Origin: Nocardioides sp. Iso805N
GTDB lineage: Bacteria > Actinomycetota > Actinomycetes > Propionibacteriales > Nocardioidaceae
Direction: 5' to 3'
Assembly (NCBI RefSeq): GCF_000364605.1
Contig: NZ_KB822584.1
Coordinates: 1 to 64,000, forward strand
Length of the DNA stretch: 64,000 nt
Shown here in pieces: positions 8,248 through 17,147 of this stretch; the first letter of the stretch is position 1, and every line of letters starts with the position of its first letter. The position numbers and the translations under genes are program-made. The notes below the pieces were generated by a model that did no database searches, was not told the DNA's origin, and saw only the letters and a list, made by a program, of their open reading frames with translations.

Positions 8248-9825
8248 ATGGTCGGGCGCAGATCACGAAGGGCGATCGACGCAATCGCACCTGCCTTCCC
8301 GCCACCCGATGTTGCCGGGCTCTATGACTGGGCGTCAGCGCTCATCCTCACCAACAGCGAGAGCCCTGTCTTCGGGGAGGGCCTCAACCCCCTCGCTGAT
8401 GACCGCGAGCTTGCTTCCACACTGACGCACGAGCTGACCCACCTCGCGCAGACCGTCATGTCCGCGCAGTTGCTCGAGTGGCAGTCCGCGATCTTCCGAA
8501 CGTTGCTAAAGAGGCTCGCTGCCGAGGCCAGCGGTCCGGTTGACGAGACGTTCACGTTTCAGTTGCACGACGTGCTGCGGACATTCCGTCCGGACCCGGG
8601 TGAGAACGCCCAGGACGCCAAGGTCGTCGAGCTCCTGAGCTGGATCCACCGGCGCGGCAGGACTGGCCTCGCGCCGATGGAGCTGGTCGAGGCACACGCG
8701 ACCTGGATCGAGTTCACGACGCACTGGAGCTATACCGATCCGGGCCCGCATTTCTCGCGGTGGCTCCACGAGCACGAGATCGGCTGGAGCCATCGAGCGG
8801 CGTTCGACTACTGCCGCTTCGTCCTCGGCGACACCCAAGCCGAGGCGCACTTCGCACGGCTGGTCGGCATCGGCCTGTCCCATGACGATCCGAGCAGCAC
8901 GCTGGAGGTGAGCCTGACATGCCTCGCACGTTCGGGTCCCAACCTTTCGACGTCCGAGGTCTGTGCGGCTCTCGCGGACGCGGGCATCGGCATCCGTGAC
9001 CCGCACACGTCGGCGGCGGAGCTAGGCGATCAGGTGCACCCCGCGCTGCGCGAGCGGTTGAGGAGCCTCGGTCCCGGCTCGGTCGAACATTGGCTGGCCA
9101 GCCCCGACGACTTCCTCGTCACGAACCTCCGCCAGCTCGACCCCGTCATCGTCTTGCTTCCCGAGGAGCAGGGCCGAATTCCCGTCCTCCGTCCGGCTCG
9201 ACCGCACGGGTGGAACACCCAAAGCGACGACGACCTGTCCGGCAGCCTCGTCGAGAGCCAGATGGTCGTTGCGGCCGCGCTCCAGCAGTACGCGCGGCAC
9301 GTGGACGTTTCCCCACCCCCCGCCGAGCTGCAGTGGCTGTCAGAGGTGTCGGGCGCCCCGGCCGTGCTGTCGATCAGCGAGGCGATGGCGCCGGCGGAGT
9401 TCATCGATCCCATGCATTCGATCCACGAAGATCCACACTCTGCTCGCTACTACGGTCGCGTCATCGTCAGGTTCGAGGCGGCCGACGACCCGAGGCCAGA
9501 CGCCCAGATCCCGTGGGTGCGGGACCGGGCGGCGCTGCTGCTCGAGCACTGCCCGTGGCTCCCGATCTACTTGGACTTCACACCGAGCGTCCCGCAGCTG
9601 CTCGTGTGGTTGGGACTGCTGAGCGATCCTGACGAGGTCTTCGAAGGGGGCCAGGTCGACCTCGGAAGCCCCCGCACGAGTGGCGCAGTTGTCTGGCTGG
9701 CCAGACAAGCAATCGAAACTGGACGCGAGCGTGGTCAGGACACGTCAGTGTTCGTCCGCACCCTCCTCAATGCACTTCCGGCGGAGTTCGAGCCGTACTT
9801 CTGGGAGCGTATGAGCCCACTTTGA
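8248..9825 (+). CDS. HExxH metallopeptidase-like protein, fifth gene of the MBL operon
   Basis: This encodes 525 soluble residues. HELTH at 61-65 inside THELTHLAQ is a zincin HExxH motif (two zinc His and a catalytic Glu). LVEAHA near 146-151 supplies a candidate third ligand (E148) in the E-x-x-A style of gluzincins. The C-terminal 300 residues have no recognised domain and end with an acidic/aromatic region (FEPYFWERMSPL). No signal peptide is present, so it would cleave cytoplasmic targets. It starts 7 bases after the previous stop codon and is the last gene of the operon. If the operon is a defence system, this protein is the likely executor or activating protease; that is inference. Confidence 0.7.
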   Translation: MVGRRSRRAIDAIAPAFPPPDVAGLYDWASALILTNSESPVFGEGLNPLADDRELASTLTHELTHLAQTVMSAQLLEWQSAIFRTLLKRLAAEASGPVDETFTFQLHDVLRTFRPDPGENAQDAKVVELLSWIHRRGRTGLAPMELVEAHATWIEFTTHWSYTDPGPHFSRWLHEHEIGWSHRAAFDYCRFVLGDTQAEAHFARLVGIGLSHDDPSSTLEVSLTCLARSGPNLSTSEVCAALADAGIGIRDPHTSAAELGDQVHPALRERLRSLGPGSVEHWLASPDDFLVTNLRQLDPVIVLLPEEQGRIPVLRPARPHGWNTQSDDDLSGSLVESQMVVAAALQQYARHVDVSPPPAELQWLSEVSGAPAVLSISEAMAPAEFIDPMHSIHEDPHSARYYGRVIVRFEAADDPRPDAQIPWVRDRAALLLEHCPWLPIYLDFTPSVPQLLVWLGLLSDPDEVFEGGQVDLGSPRTSGAVVWLARQAIETGRERGQDTSVFVRTLLNALPAEFEPYFWERMSPL

Positions 9826-9915
9826 GCCGGCGCGTCGTGGTCAGCTAAGAGCGCGTTCGGTCTACGCCCGTTGGACGCCGCCGCATTCTGGGCGCCTTGA
9901 CTCGCCGGTTGTGGC

Positions 9916-10795
9916 TCAGACGCCGGCGACGTAGGCAGTGAAGAAGTGAACGGCGTGGCGGTCGAGGTTGCCGCGGGCGCGGTCGTAGTGCTCGGTGGTG
10001 CGGGGGGCGGCGTGGCGGCGTGGCGGGCGAGGATCTGGGCGTCGCGTAGCGGGACGCCGGCGTCAAGTGCATTGATGATGGCGCGTGGCGCAGTGAGTGG
10101 GGGCTGATGTGCCGAGGGATACCGGCAGCTTCCGCGATGCGGACGACCATGCGGTAGGCGTCGCGCCGATCGATGGGCTCGCCGGACACCGGCCGCAGGA
10201 TCAGCGGGCCGGCAGTGCGCTGCCCTCGGCACGCCTCCAGCACTCGGAGCACACGCACGGTGAGCGGCATCGGGGCCGGCTTGTCGCCCTTACCGACCAG
10301 CCACCGGACGCGGTGTCCCCGAAGCGTGTCGGTGTAGTCCTTGATCCGCACTGCTGCCGCCTCGGAGGCCCGTAGGGCGTTGATGCCGGAGCAGGTAAGC
10401 AAGGGCGCCGTGGTGGGCGGTGAGGGTTTGCGCGGTCTGCAGGAAGCGGATCAGCTCGAGGCGATCAAGGCCCTGGGTGCGGGCTCGTCCTGGTGGACCT
10501 TCGGCAGTCGGGCGTAGATGGCTGGGTCGGTGGTGATGAGGCCGTCGATGTGGGCAAAGCGGAAGAAGCCGCGGACAGCGTGCATGGCGGTGTTGGTTGA
10601 GGAGGCCATCAGGCCGCCTTGGCCGAGGTGGCGGATGTAGAGCTCGACGTGTGCGCGCTGGATATCGAGGAGTGGGTCGAGGCCGTTGGCGTCGCACCAG
10701 TTGAACCGGCGGCGCAGTTGGTAGGCGTAGAGGCTGTGGGTGTGGCCGGCGTGGCGGGCCAGGTAGGACACGGCGGCTTGTTGGGCCGCGGTCAT
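9916..10795 (-). pseudogene. Tyrosine recombinase/integrase with four frameshifts
   Basis: Translated in pieces, this is a XerC/D-type integrase. The N-terminal core-binding domain (MTAAQQAAVSYLARHAG onward, start 10795) is followed by LDRLELIRFLQTAQTL, then INALRASEAAAV with the first catalytic Arg, HISPHSLRH with the second His/Arg pair, QILARHA, and EHYDRARGNLDRHAVHF with the catalytic Tyr, ending at a TGA at 9916-9918. These blocks are in different frames, with breaks near 10470, 10400, 10090 and 10000. All catalytic residues can be found, but no single frame makes the protein. It probably once moved this region. Confidence 0.75.
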
Positions 10796-11011
10796 GGTGT
10801 CGGGTTGGAACGGCAGAAGCGTGGTGGTGGACGTGACGAGACCTGCGAATCAAGAAGAGGTCCCCACTGCTTGCAGCGAGGCGGTCCTCGACCGTAGATC
10901 TTCCGCTTGCGGTCAGCCTCGGTGCGCCGCGACGCGGGAAAATGCGCGGATGCCGAGGAACACGTCACCCGGTCCGTCGCCGTGTCCTACATTGCCTGGG
11001 TGCTCAGGGAC

Positions 11012-12604
11012 GTGACATGCCGCCAGGTCTTTCTAGCCTCTCCAGGCGGCCTCGAATCCGAGCGCCGGGCTTGCCGGGACGTCTACCGCGAGCACAACGA
11101 GTCCGCAGCTCTGCGGCACCTCTCGTTCTTCTATGTGCACGCCTGGGAAGACGTTCCCGGCGGGGTCGGGCGGGCACAGGGCCGCATCAACCCACGCATG
11201 GACGGATGCGACTACGCCGTCGTGATGTTTCATGACCGCTGGGGCTCGCCGACTTCGGAGGACAGCAAGTACTCCTCCGGAACCGAGGAGGAGTTCTATC
11301 GGGCCATCGAGTTGCTCGCGGATGCCAAGAGCGAGATGCGCGACATGCTCGTTCTCTTCAAAGACATCGAAGCGGCGCGAATGCGCGACCCCGGTGACGA
11401 CCTGAAGAAGGTCCTGACCTTCCGCTCGATGCTGGAGCAGCCCAACAGCAGGGGTCTGATGTTCGAGACATTCGACTCCGAGGCTTCCCTCCGTCACAAG
11501 ATCGGCAGAAAGATGCGCGAGTGGCTCCACGACGACGGTCCCAAAGCCCCCGTCGTAGTCGATTTGTCCCCTGGCACCATCGACACAGGAGCCCTTCGGA
11601 ATCTGGATCCAGCCGCGCTGCTGGCGGCGGCCCGGTCCTACACCGATCAAAGGCTATTCACGCAGGCTGAAGCCGCCTACGCGGCAGCGACAGTCGACGA
11701 TGACCCGGCCGCTGTCTTGGAGTTCGGGCAGTTCATGCGACGCACCGGGCGCGCGGACAGAGCCATGGATTTGAACCGCCAGGTCGTCGCGGATGGCGGC
11801 CTGTTGGCGTCCCAGACAGGCGAAGCAGCAGCACTTCGAGTGCGAGCAATGTCGAACATCGGCGTCTTGCAGCGACATCTTGGTGAGTTGGGCCAATCAG
11901 TCCGAACGTTGAGCGAGGCGGTCCGAACGGCCGAGGCCGCGCGAGCGCCGATCCCGGACGAACTGTGCTACGCGCGCGACAACTACGGCCACTCGCTGCT
12001 GCGAGCCGGGAAGATCGACGCGGCTCGGACCCAATTTGAGCTTGCGCACGTTGTCCGGGAAGAGATTGGCACGCCAGATCAACTTGCCCAGTCGGCTATC
12101 AACCTCGGCCGATTCCATCTCGAGCAGTCCAACTACGAGGACGCCATCCCGTATTTCGCCACGGCGCGGGGCTTGCTCGAGGACGACTCCGACGAGCATC
12201 TACGTGCGAACGCACTCGCCGGCCAAGCCGAGGCCCACATCCGACTCGGCCAGCACTTTGAAGCGGAACCGCTTCTCGAGTCTGCTTATGAGATCAACGA
12301 GCAGCTGAGCAACCAGAAGGGCCTAGGCATCGTCTGCGGCCTGCAGGCACGGTGCCTCCTGCAATCCGGTCAACTGGATAAGGCAACCGAGCGCATTGCT
12401 GCGACACAGGAGATCGCCGATTCGACCAGCGACGTCCAGGGCGCGGCCGTCTCTGCTCTTCTGCGCGCCGAGCATGCGTGGCGCGCCGGCGAACCCTCGG
12501 CCGCCACGTTTCTCGCCGCTGCCGACGTGGCTGTCGCTGAGGCGTCGGATGCCGGTCTTCGTAGCGATCTCGAGAACCTTAAGAACAAGGTTCAGGGCGC
12601 CTGA
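11012..12604 (+). CDS. DUF4062 domain protein with TPR repeats
   Basis: The start is taken at GTG 11012 (VTCRQVFLASPGG) because DUF4062 proteins begin just before a VFxSSP-type strand; GTG 11000 and an ATG at 10907 are possible. The product is 530 residues. Residues 1 to about 165 form the DUF4062 domain (VFLASPGGLESERRACRDVY, DYAVVMFHDRWGSPTS, SGTEEEFYRA), which has a TIR/nucleoside-hydrolase-like alpha/beta look and is usually found at the front of large signalling or defence proteins. Residues about 200-520 are TPR helices (TDQRLFTQAEAAYAAA, YEDAIPYFATARGLLEDD). No NTPase domain is present. It ends 13 bases inside the convergent phosphoesterase gene. Confidence 0.75.
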   Translation: MTCRQVFLASPGGLESERRACRDVYREHNESAALRHLSFFYVHAWEDVPGGVGRAQGRINPRMDGCDYAVVMFHDRWGSPTSEDSKYSSGTEEEFYRAIELLADAKSEMRDMLVLFKDIEAARMRDPGDDLKKVLTFRSMLEQPNSRGLMFETFDSEASLRHKIGRKMREWLHDDGPKAPVVVDLSPGTIDTGALRNLDPAALLAAARSYTDQRLFTQAEAAYAAATVDDDPAAVLEFGQFMRRTGRADRAMDLNRQVVADGGLLASQTGEAAALRVRAMSNIGVLQRHLGELGQSVRTLSEAVRTAEAARAPIPDELCYARDNYGHSLLRAGKIDAARTQFELAHVVREEIGTPDQLAQSAINLGRFHLEQSNYEDAIPYFATARGLLEDDSDEHLRANALAGQAEAHIRLGQHFEAEPLLESAYEINEQLSNQKGLGIVCGLQARCLLQSGQLDKATERIAATQEIADSTSDVQGAAVSALLRAEHAWRAGEPSAATFLAAADVAVAEASDAGLRSDLENLKNKVQGA

Positions 12605-13191
12605 ATCCAAGTCCTGCTCGGCCAGAGGAAGCAGGTGAGTTTCCCTTCGGGCAGGGTGCCGCATCCCGTGTCGATGAGCGCGCGCGACTCATTGATCTCC
12701 GGCACGCCGCCCGGGAGGAGACGGTGGCCGAACACGCCGAAGGTGTCGGCCGGGAGCGACTCGCCGTCGCTCGGAGCATGGGCGGCGAAGCAGCCGGCCG
12801 TATTGAAGGACCGGTCGAGGTTCCGCAGGAACTCGAGATGCGTTTCCGGCACGCGTTGACGCAAAGGGAGGATCGTGCCATCGGCAGCCTGCCGTGGATA
12901 GCTGCTGAGCGTCGCGGCGCCGCCCATCCGTAGAAAACGGTCGATGCGGCCGTCGTCGATGGCAGCGAGGAATGCTTCATCGTGATGGCCGAGCAGGAAG
13001 TGTGCGCGGCGTCCAAGGTCGTGCTGGAGCTCGACGAGGTACTCGAGAACCTGGCTCGATTGCGGACCTCGGTTGACGTAGTCGCCGAGAAAGATGAGGG
13101 CAGCCGCCTCATCTTGCGCTCGTTCTACGACCCTGACCAAGGGATCCAAAACGCCATGTACATCTCCAATGAAACCGATTTGGAAGGTCAC
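12592..13191 (-). CDS. Calcineurin-like metallophosphoesterase (PPP family)
   Basis: This 199-residue protein has the PPP/ApaH signature: GDVHG (9-13), GDYVNRGP (36-43), then GHHDEAF where the family usually has GNHE, and AHAP plus GHR near the C-terminus for the last metal ligands. Such enzymes remove phosphate from proteins, RNA ends or dinucleoside polyphosphates. The Asn to His change in GNHE affects a residue that normally binds phosphate, so activity may be altered. The GTG start at 13191 overlaps the stop codon of the upstream nucleotidyltransferase (GTGA), so the two are translationally coupled. Confidence 0.8.
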   Translation of the reverse strand: MTFQIGFIGDVHGVLDPLVRVVERAQDEAAALIFLGDYVNRGPQSSQVLEYLVELQHDLGRRAHFLLGHHDEAFLAAIDDGRIDRFLRMGGAATLSSYPRQAADGTILPLRQRVPETHLEFLRNLDRSFNTAGCFAAHAPSDGESLPADTFGVFGHRLLPGGVPEINESRALIDTGCGTLPEGKLTCFLWPSRTWIQAP

Positions 13192-14033
13192 AGCGTTACC
13201 CGTGGCAGTTCGTCATAGGGCAACTCTTCTCCGTCGCCAGCAAGGATGAGAGTCGCGAAGTTCGACAGTTCCCGGTCATCGGCCCACGACCCTTCGATGA
13301 GCCCGTGGAGGGTGCCGTACGGGTTTGATGCAAGTGGCCCGACCGCCGCTGTTAGACGTCCGCAGAGGTCGTTGAAGACCTCGAGACTGGCCGCTGGCCG
13401 AACAGCCTCGTGCGAGGAAAGCACAGACACCAGGGCCGAGTCATGCCTGCGATCTGCGATCTCCCGGACCGAGAAGCACGGCCTCCCCGCATCCAGCGCC
13501 TGCGCATACAACGCGGTTCGCAGCAGGTATCGCCCGACCTTCGTCAGTCCTTCGATGTACTTGCCGCGGTCGGCCTTCGATACATCAAGTACCGGGGTCA
13601 ACGAGCGAACCCGAGTAATGATCGAGCCCGGCTCAGGCGCCTGGATCGCAGCAAGAGCGCGCGCCAACTGGTCGTCCGTGTCGTACAGAACGATGCCATC
13701 ACGGGCCAGGTGGAACCCGAACAGCGTCCCCGACAGATTGGAGAGGTCGCGGATGTCGTATCTAGCGATACTGACCTGCCCGTCGCGGCTTGCCCGGCAG
13801 TGGGCGCTGGCGTCGAGGAGGAGGACATCAACATCTGACTCGAGGTCGGCGTCCCCACGAGCCCAGCTGCCGTAGAGCAGCAACGCCTGCCAGTTGCCCA
13901 TGACTTTCGAGCGCAGTTCGGCACGGAGTGTCGACGGCACGCCGAGACCGGTCAGCTTTTCATCGATCGACTGCCATGCCGACGGCGTCACGTCAGCGTC
14001 AGCGGGCAGATGTCCACTCGTCACGTGACACAT
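13188..14033 (-). CDS. MNT-type nucleotidyltransferase
   Basis: Taken from the ATG at 14033 this is 281 residues; an ATG at 14072 is also possible and neither has a strong ribosome binding site. LLYGSWARGDADLESDVDVL is the pol-beta nucleotidyltransferase motif (GS...DxD). The C-terminal half is helical (YLLRTALYAQALDAG, SNFATLILAGDG) and resembles a HEPN-like or aminoglycoside-type substrate-binding bundle. Standalone enzymes of this class add AMP or other nucleotides to proteins or tRNA. Coupling to a phosphoesterase suggests a modify/de-modify pair, possibly a toxin-antitoxin module. This pairing is inference. Confidence 0.7.
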   Translation of the reverse strand: MCHVTSGHLPADADVTPSAWQSIDEKLTGLGVPSTLRAELRSKVMGNWQALLLYGSWARGDADLESDVDVLLLDASAHCRASRDGQVSIARYDIRDLSNLSGTLFGFHLARDGIVLYDTDDQLARALAAIQAPEPGSIITRVRSLTPVLDVSKADRGKYIEGLTKVGRYLLRTALYAQALDAGRPCFSVREIADRRHDSALVSVLSSHEAVRPAASLEVFNDLCGRLTAAVGPLASNPYGTLHGLIEGSWADDRELSNFATLILAGDGEELPYDELPRVTL

Positions 14034-14547
14034 TCTCTCTGCCAGAGCATCCGATTCTTGCAGTACCAACATGATTGACTGCCGCGGCACACGAGATTCT
14101 GCGGTGCGTGCCCCTTGAGCGCGACCCGTACCGCCAACAAGCCGACATACGAGAGGCTCGATTCTCGACCGAGTAGCAGTGCGGATAGGCGAACCAGAGG
14201 TGAGGCAATCTGGGCGATATGGGCGCCCGGCGAGCGGTGTACGAGGCCGGCACCGCTTGGACACTCGCGCGCTCGCGCTGTTGATCGCGAGCGCCGACTA
14301 GGGAACATCTCCATGGCCTTTCCCTCACCATCCCGATCAAGCTCGCCTCTCACTCCACCCGCTCTCCGCTCCCTCAACCTTCATTGCCAACCCTCGATGG
14401 CTCCCCGATTCCTCCCCCTGCCGCCTTCCTTTCATCTCCATCTCGGGCGGCACGCATGCTACGACAGTAGGTAGCCCAGCGCCCCGGAAGAGGCGCGCTG
14501 ACCTGGGGATATGTGGTTGTCGACGGTTGTTGACGGAGGCGGTTCCG
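14034..14547. promoter_or_regulatory. Gene-free stretch between nucleotidyltransferase and relaxase; candidate oriT
   Basis: No gene is seen in these 514 bases. From about 14321 to 14450 the + strand is strikingly pyrimidine-rich (runs such as CCTCCCCCTGCCGCCTTCC) with few purines, unlike the rest of the window. A 9-base run, GGTTGTCGACGGTTGTTGAC in outline, directly precedes the relaxase. MobF relaxases usually nick an oriT just upstream of their own gene, so this is where oriT would be expected. I cannot point to a nic site. Promoters for both flanking genes must also lie here. Confidence 0.35.
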
Positions 14548-17130
14548 ATGCACGGCGGGATGAAGGTCTACCGCGGCGCCGCCAAGGCTGCACGCAACTA
14601 CGTCGAGGCCGACCGGTCGCGGGCCGACGACTACTACCTCGCCGAGGGCAGCGGCCTCGCCATGCGGTTCGTCGCCCGCCGTGACGGTGCGACGGACTCC
14701 GTGCGGCTCGAACGCCGAGCAGACCTGGATGGCGAGTCCTACGAGACGTGGGTCGCCGGGTACGACGTCGAGACGAACGAGCCGAAGGGGCGACTGCGCA
14801 AGGACGACCAGGCGGTGCGGTTCGTCGAGGTCACCGTCAACGGACCGAAGACCTGGTCGCTCGCCGCCGCGCTGCACGACGACATTGCGCAGGCGTACGA
14901 CGCGGCCCAGATGGCGGCGGCCGAGGAGATCATCGGCTGGCTCGCCGCACATGCGACCACCCGGATCGGCCCGCGTGGTCGGCAAGTGCAGGTCCCGGTC
15001 GAGGAGCTCGAGGCGACCGTCGTGCGCCACTTCACCTCGCGTGCCGGCGACCCGCATCGGCACCTGCACCTCCAGATCAACGCCCGGGTCTTTGCCCAAG
15101 GCGCCTGGCGCGGCATCCACACCGTCGGCGTACGCGACAGCCTCGAGGCGATCAACGGCATCGGCCATGCGGCCGTGATGACCAACCCGGAGTTCCGGGC
15201 CGCCCTCGCGGAGCACGGGTACACCCTCGACCCCGAGACCGGTGAGGTCACCCAGCTGTCCGGGTACGCCGGAGCCTTCAGCGCACGGTCACGACAGATC
15301 GAAGCGAACATCGACCAGTATGAGGCGCAGTGGCGACGCGACCACCCGGACCACGAGCCCGGACCCACCCTCCGGCAGACCTGGGACCGCCGAGCCTGGG
15401 CCGACGCCCGGCCCGACAAGGTCGTCCCGATCTCCGGGACCGATCTGCGCAACCGCTGGGTCGAGGAGCTCATCGAGCTCGGCTTCCGGCTACCCGCGCG
15501 TGAGACCAACCCCAGCCACAGCCAGGGCCGGACAGAGATCGGGGCCCTGGAGCGCGATGCCCTGGCCCAGCGCGCCGTCGACCGGATCGGCGCCCACCAC
15601 TCCGCCTGGAACGCAGCCGACATCCGCGGCGAGGTCGAGAAACTCATCACCTCGGCCGACGTCGTCGCCCCCGGCGCCGTACGCCGTGAACTCGCCGAGG
15701 ACCTGACCGCACGCGCGATCCAGATATGCGTCCCGCTGGTGCACCGCGACGACGTGCCGGAGCACATTCGCGCCTTGAGCTCAGCGGACGTGCTCGCCGT
15801 CGAGTACGACCTGGTCGCGCATATCATCCGCGCCGGCGAGCGGGAGAAGGTCACCGTCGTCGAAGGTGCCGCCGGCGCCGGGAAGACCCGGCGGCTCGCC
15901 GCCACCCGCGCCCAGGTCGAGGCGCGCGGCGGGCGGATGATCGTGGTGACCCCGACCCGCAAGGCCGCCCAGGTCGCCGCGGACGAGGTCGGCACCCAGA
16001 CGCGCGCCGTCGCGAAGCTGCTCCACGAGCACGGTTACCGGTGGGACGACGACGGCCACTGGCGCCGGACCGCGCCTTCGCCCTCCGCTCCCCGGCTCGA
16101 CAGCCGCACCCTGCTCGTCGTCGACGAGGCCGGCATGCTCGACCAGGACAGCGCCCGCGTCCTGCTCTCCCTCACCGCCGCGGGCGGTGCGCACGTCCTG
16201 CTGATCGGCGACCGGCACCAGCTACCCGCCGTCGGCCGCGGGGGCGTCCTCGACCTGGCCGCCCGCTACACCCCCGACCGACACACCGAACTGAGCGGCG
16301 TCCACCGCTTCACCGACCCCGCCTACGCCGACCTGTCGCTCCAGATGCGCTCCGGGACCAAGCCCGGCGACGTCTTCGACGACCTGCTGCGCCGTGGCGA
16401 GATCGTCATCCACGCCAGTGACGTCGAACGTCAGGACCTGCTCGCGGTGAAGGCGTCCTTCGGTCACCTCGTCATCGCCGACACCCGCGAGCAGGTCGCC
16501 CGCGTCAACCACACCGCCCACCGTCTGCGGGTGGTCACCGGCCAGGTTGCCGACGCCGTCCTCACCGCCGCGGGAGAACAGATCGGCGTCGGCGACACCA
16601 TCGCGACCCGTCACAACGATGCCCAGGTCGGCGTCGCCAACCGTGAGATGTGGACCGTGGTCGACGCGTCCACGGCGGGGCTGCAGGTGACCGGTGAGAA
16701 CGGTCACCGCCTGCTCCCACCGGCCTATGTGCGCGAGCACGTCGAGCTCGCCTATGCGACCACCGCCTACGGCGCCCAAGGCTCGACCGTCGCCGCCAGT
16801 CACGTCCTCGTCGGGGAGCACACCGGCGCCGCATCGGCGTACGTCGCGATGACCCGCGGCCGCGAGCACAACGTCGCCCATCTCGTCGCCGAGTCCGTCG
16901 AGGATGCCCGCAGGCAATGGTGTGAGGTGTTCGATCGCGATCGTGCCGACCTCGGACCATCGCACGCCGCGGGGTTGGCCGCCGAGGCGATCGACCGGTA
17001 CGGCCCCACCAAGCCTCGGTACGCGCGCCGTTCGGCTTCGCCTGCCGCACGACGCCCAGCTCCCGGCGATCCCGTGTATCGACCACCGGCGCCATCACGC
17101 ATGTCGCAGTCTCCCGGTCTCGGGTTGTGA
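14548..17130 (+). CDS. MobF-family conjugative relaxase with RecD-like helicase domain
   Basis: From the ATG at 14548, preceded by GGAGG at 14535-14539, this is 860 residues. Residues 1 to about 300 are the TrwC-type HUH relaxase: a Tyr pair at 29-30 (DDYYLAEG) and the His triad in HRHLHLQINAR (H170, H172, H174). Residues about 420-830 are a RecD-like helicase: Walker A GAAGAGKT near 440, VVDEAGML near 521, GDRHQLPAVG, and the C-terminal TAYGAQGST/YVAMTRGREH motifs. It nicks and unwinds plasmid or element DNA for transfer. Length is within the actinobacterial range. No coupling protein or type IV secretion gene is visible, so transfer would need helpers. Confidence 0.9.
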   Translation: MHGGMKVYRGAAKAARNYVEADRSRADDYYLAEGSGLAMRFVARRDGATDSVRLERRADLDGESYETWVAGYDVETNEPKGRLRKDDQAVRFVEVTVNGPKTWSLAAALHDDIAQAYDAAQMAAAEEIIGWLAAHATTRIGPRGRQVQVPVEELEATVVRHFTSRAGDPHRHLHLQINARVFAQGAWRGIHTVGVRDSLEAINGIGHAAVMTNPEFRAALAEHGYTLDPETGEVTQLSGYAGAFSARSRQIEANIDQYEAQWRRDHPDHEPGPTLRQTWDRRAWADARPDKVVPISGTDLRNRWVEELIELGFRLPARETNPSHSQGRTEIGALERDALAQRAVDRIGAHHSAWNAADIRGEVEKLITSADVVAPGAVRRELAEDLTARAIQICVPLVHRDDVPEHIRALSSADVLAVEYDLVAHIIRAGEREKVTVVEGAAGAGKTRRLAATRAQVEARGGRMIVVTPTRKAAQVAADEVGTQTRAVAKLLHEHGYRWDDDGHWRRTAPSPSAPRLDSRTLLVVDEAGMLDQDSARVLLSLTAAGGAHVLLIGDRHQLPAVGRGGVLDLAARYTPDRHTELSGVHRFTDPAYADLSLQMRSGTKPGDVFDDLLRRGEIVIHASDVERQDLLAVKASFGHLVIADTREQVARVNHTAHRLRVVTGQVADAVLTAAGEQIGVGDTIATRHNDAQVGVANREMWTVVDASTAGLQVTGENGHRLLPPAYVREHVELAYATTAYGAQGSTVAASHVLVGEHTGAASAYVAMTRGREHNVAHLVAESVEDARRQWCEVFDRDRADLGPSHAAGLAAEAIDRYGPTKPRYARRSASPAARRPAPGDPVYRPPAPSRMSQSPGLGL

Positions 17131-17147
17131 CCGAGCCAGGGGGCGCG

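Noticed and set aside
9916..10795. Programmed frameshifting in the integrase
   Set aside because: Four shifts in different directions at non-slippery sites do not fit programmed frameshifting; decay or error is simpler.
9826..10907. tRNA gene as attachment site for the island
   Set aside because: I looked for T-loop and anticodon patterns next to the integrase and the island edges and found none; this visual search is limited.
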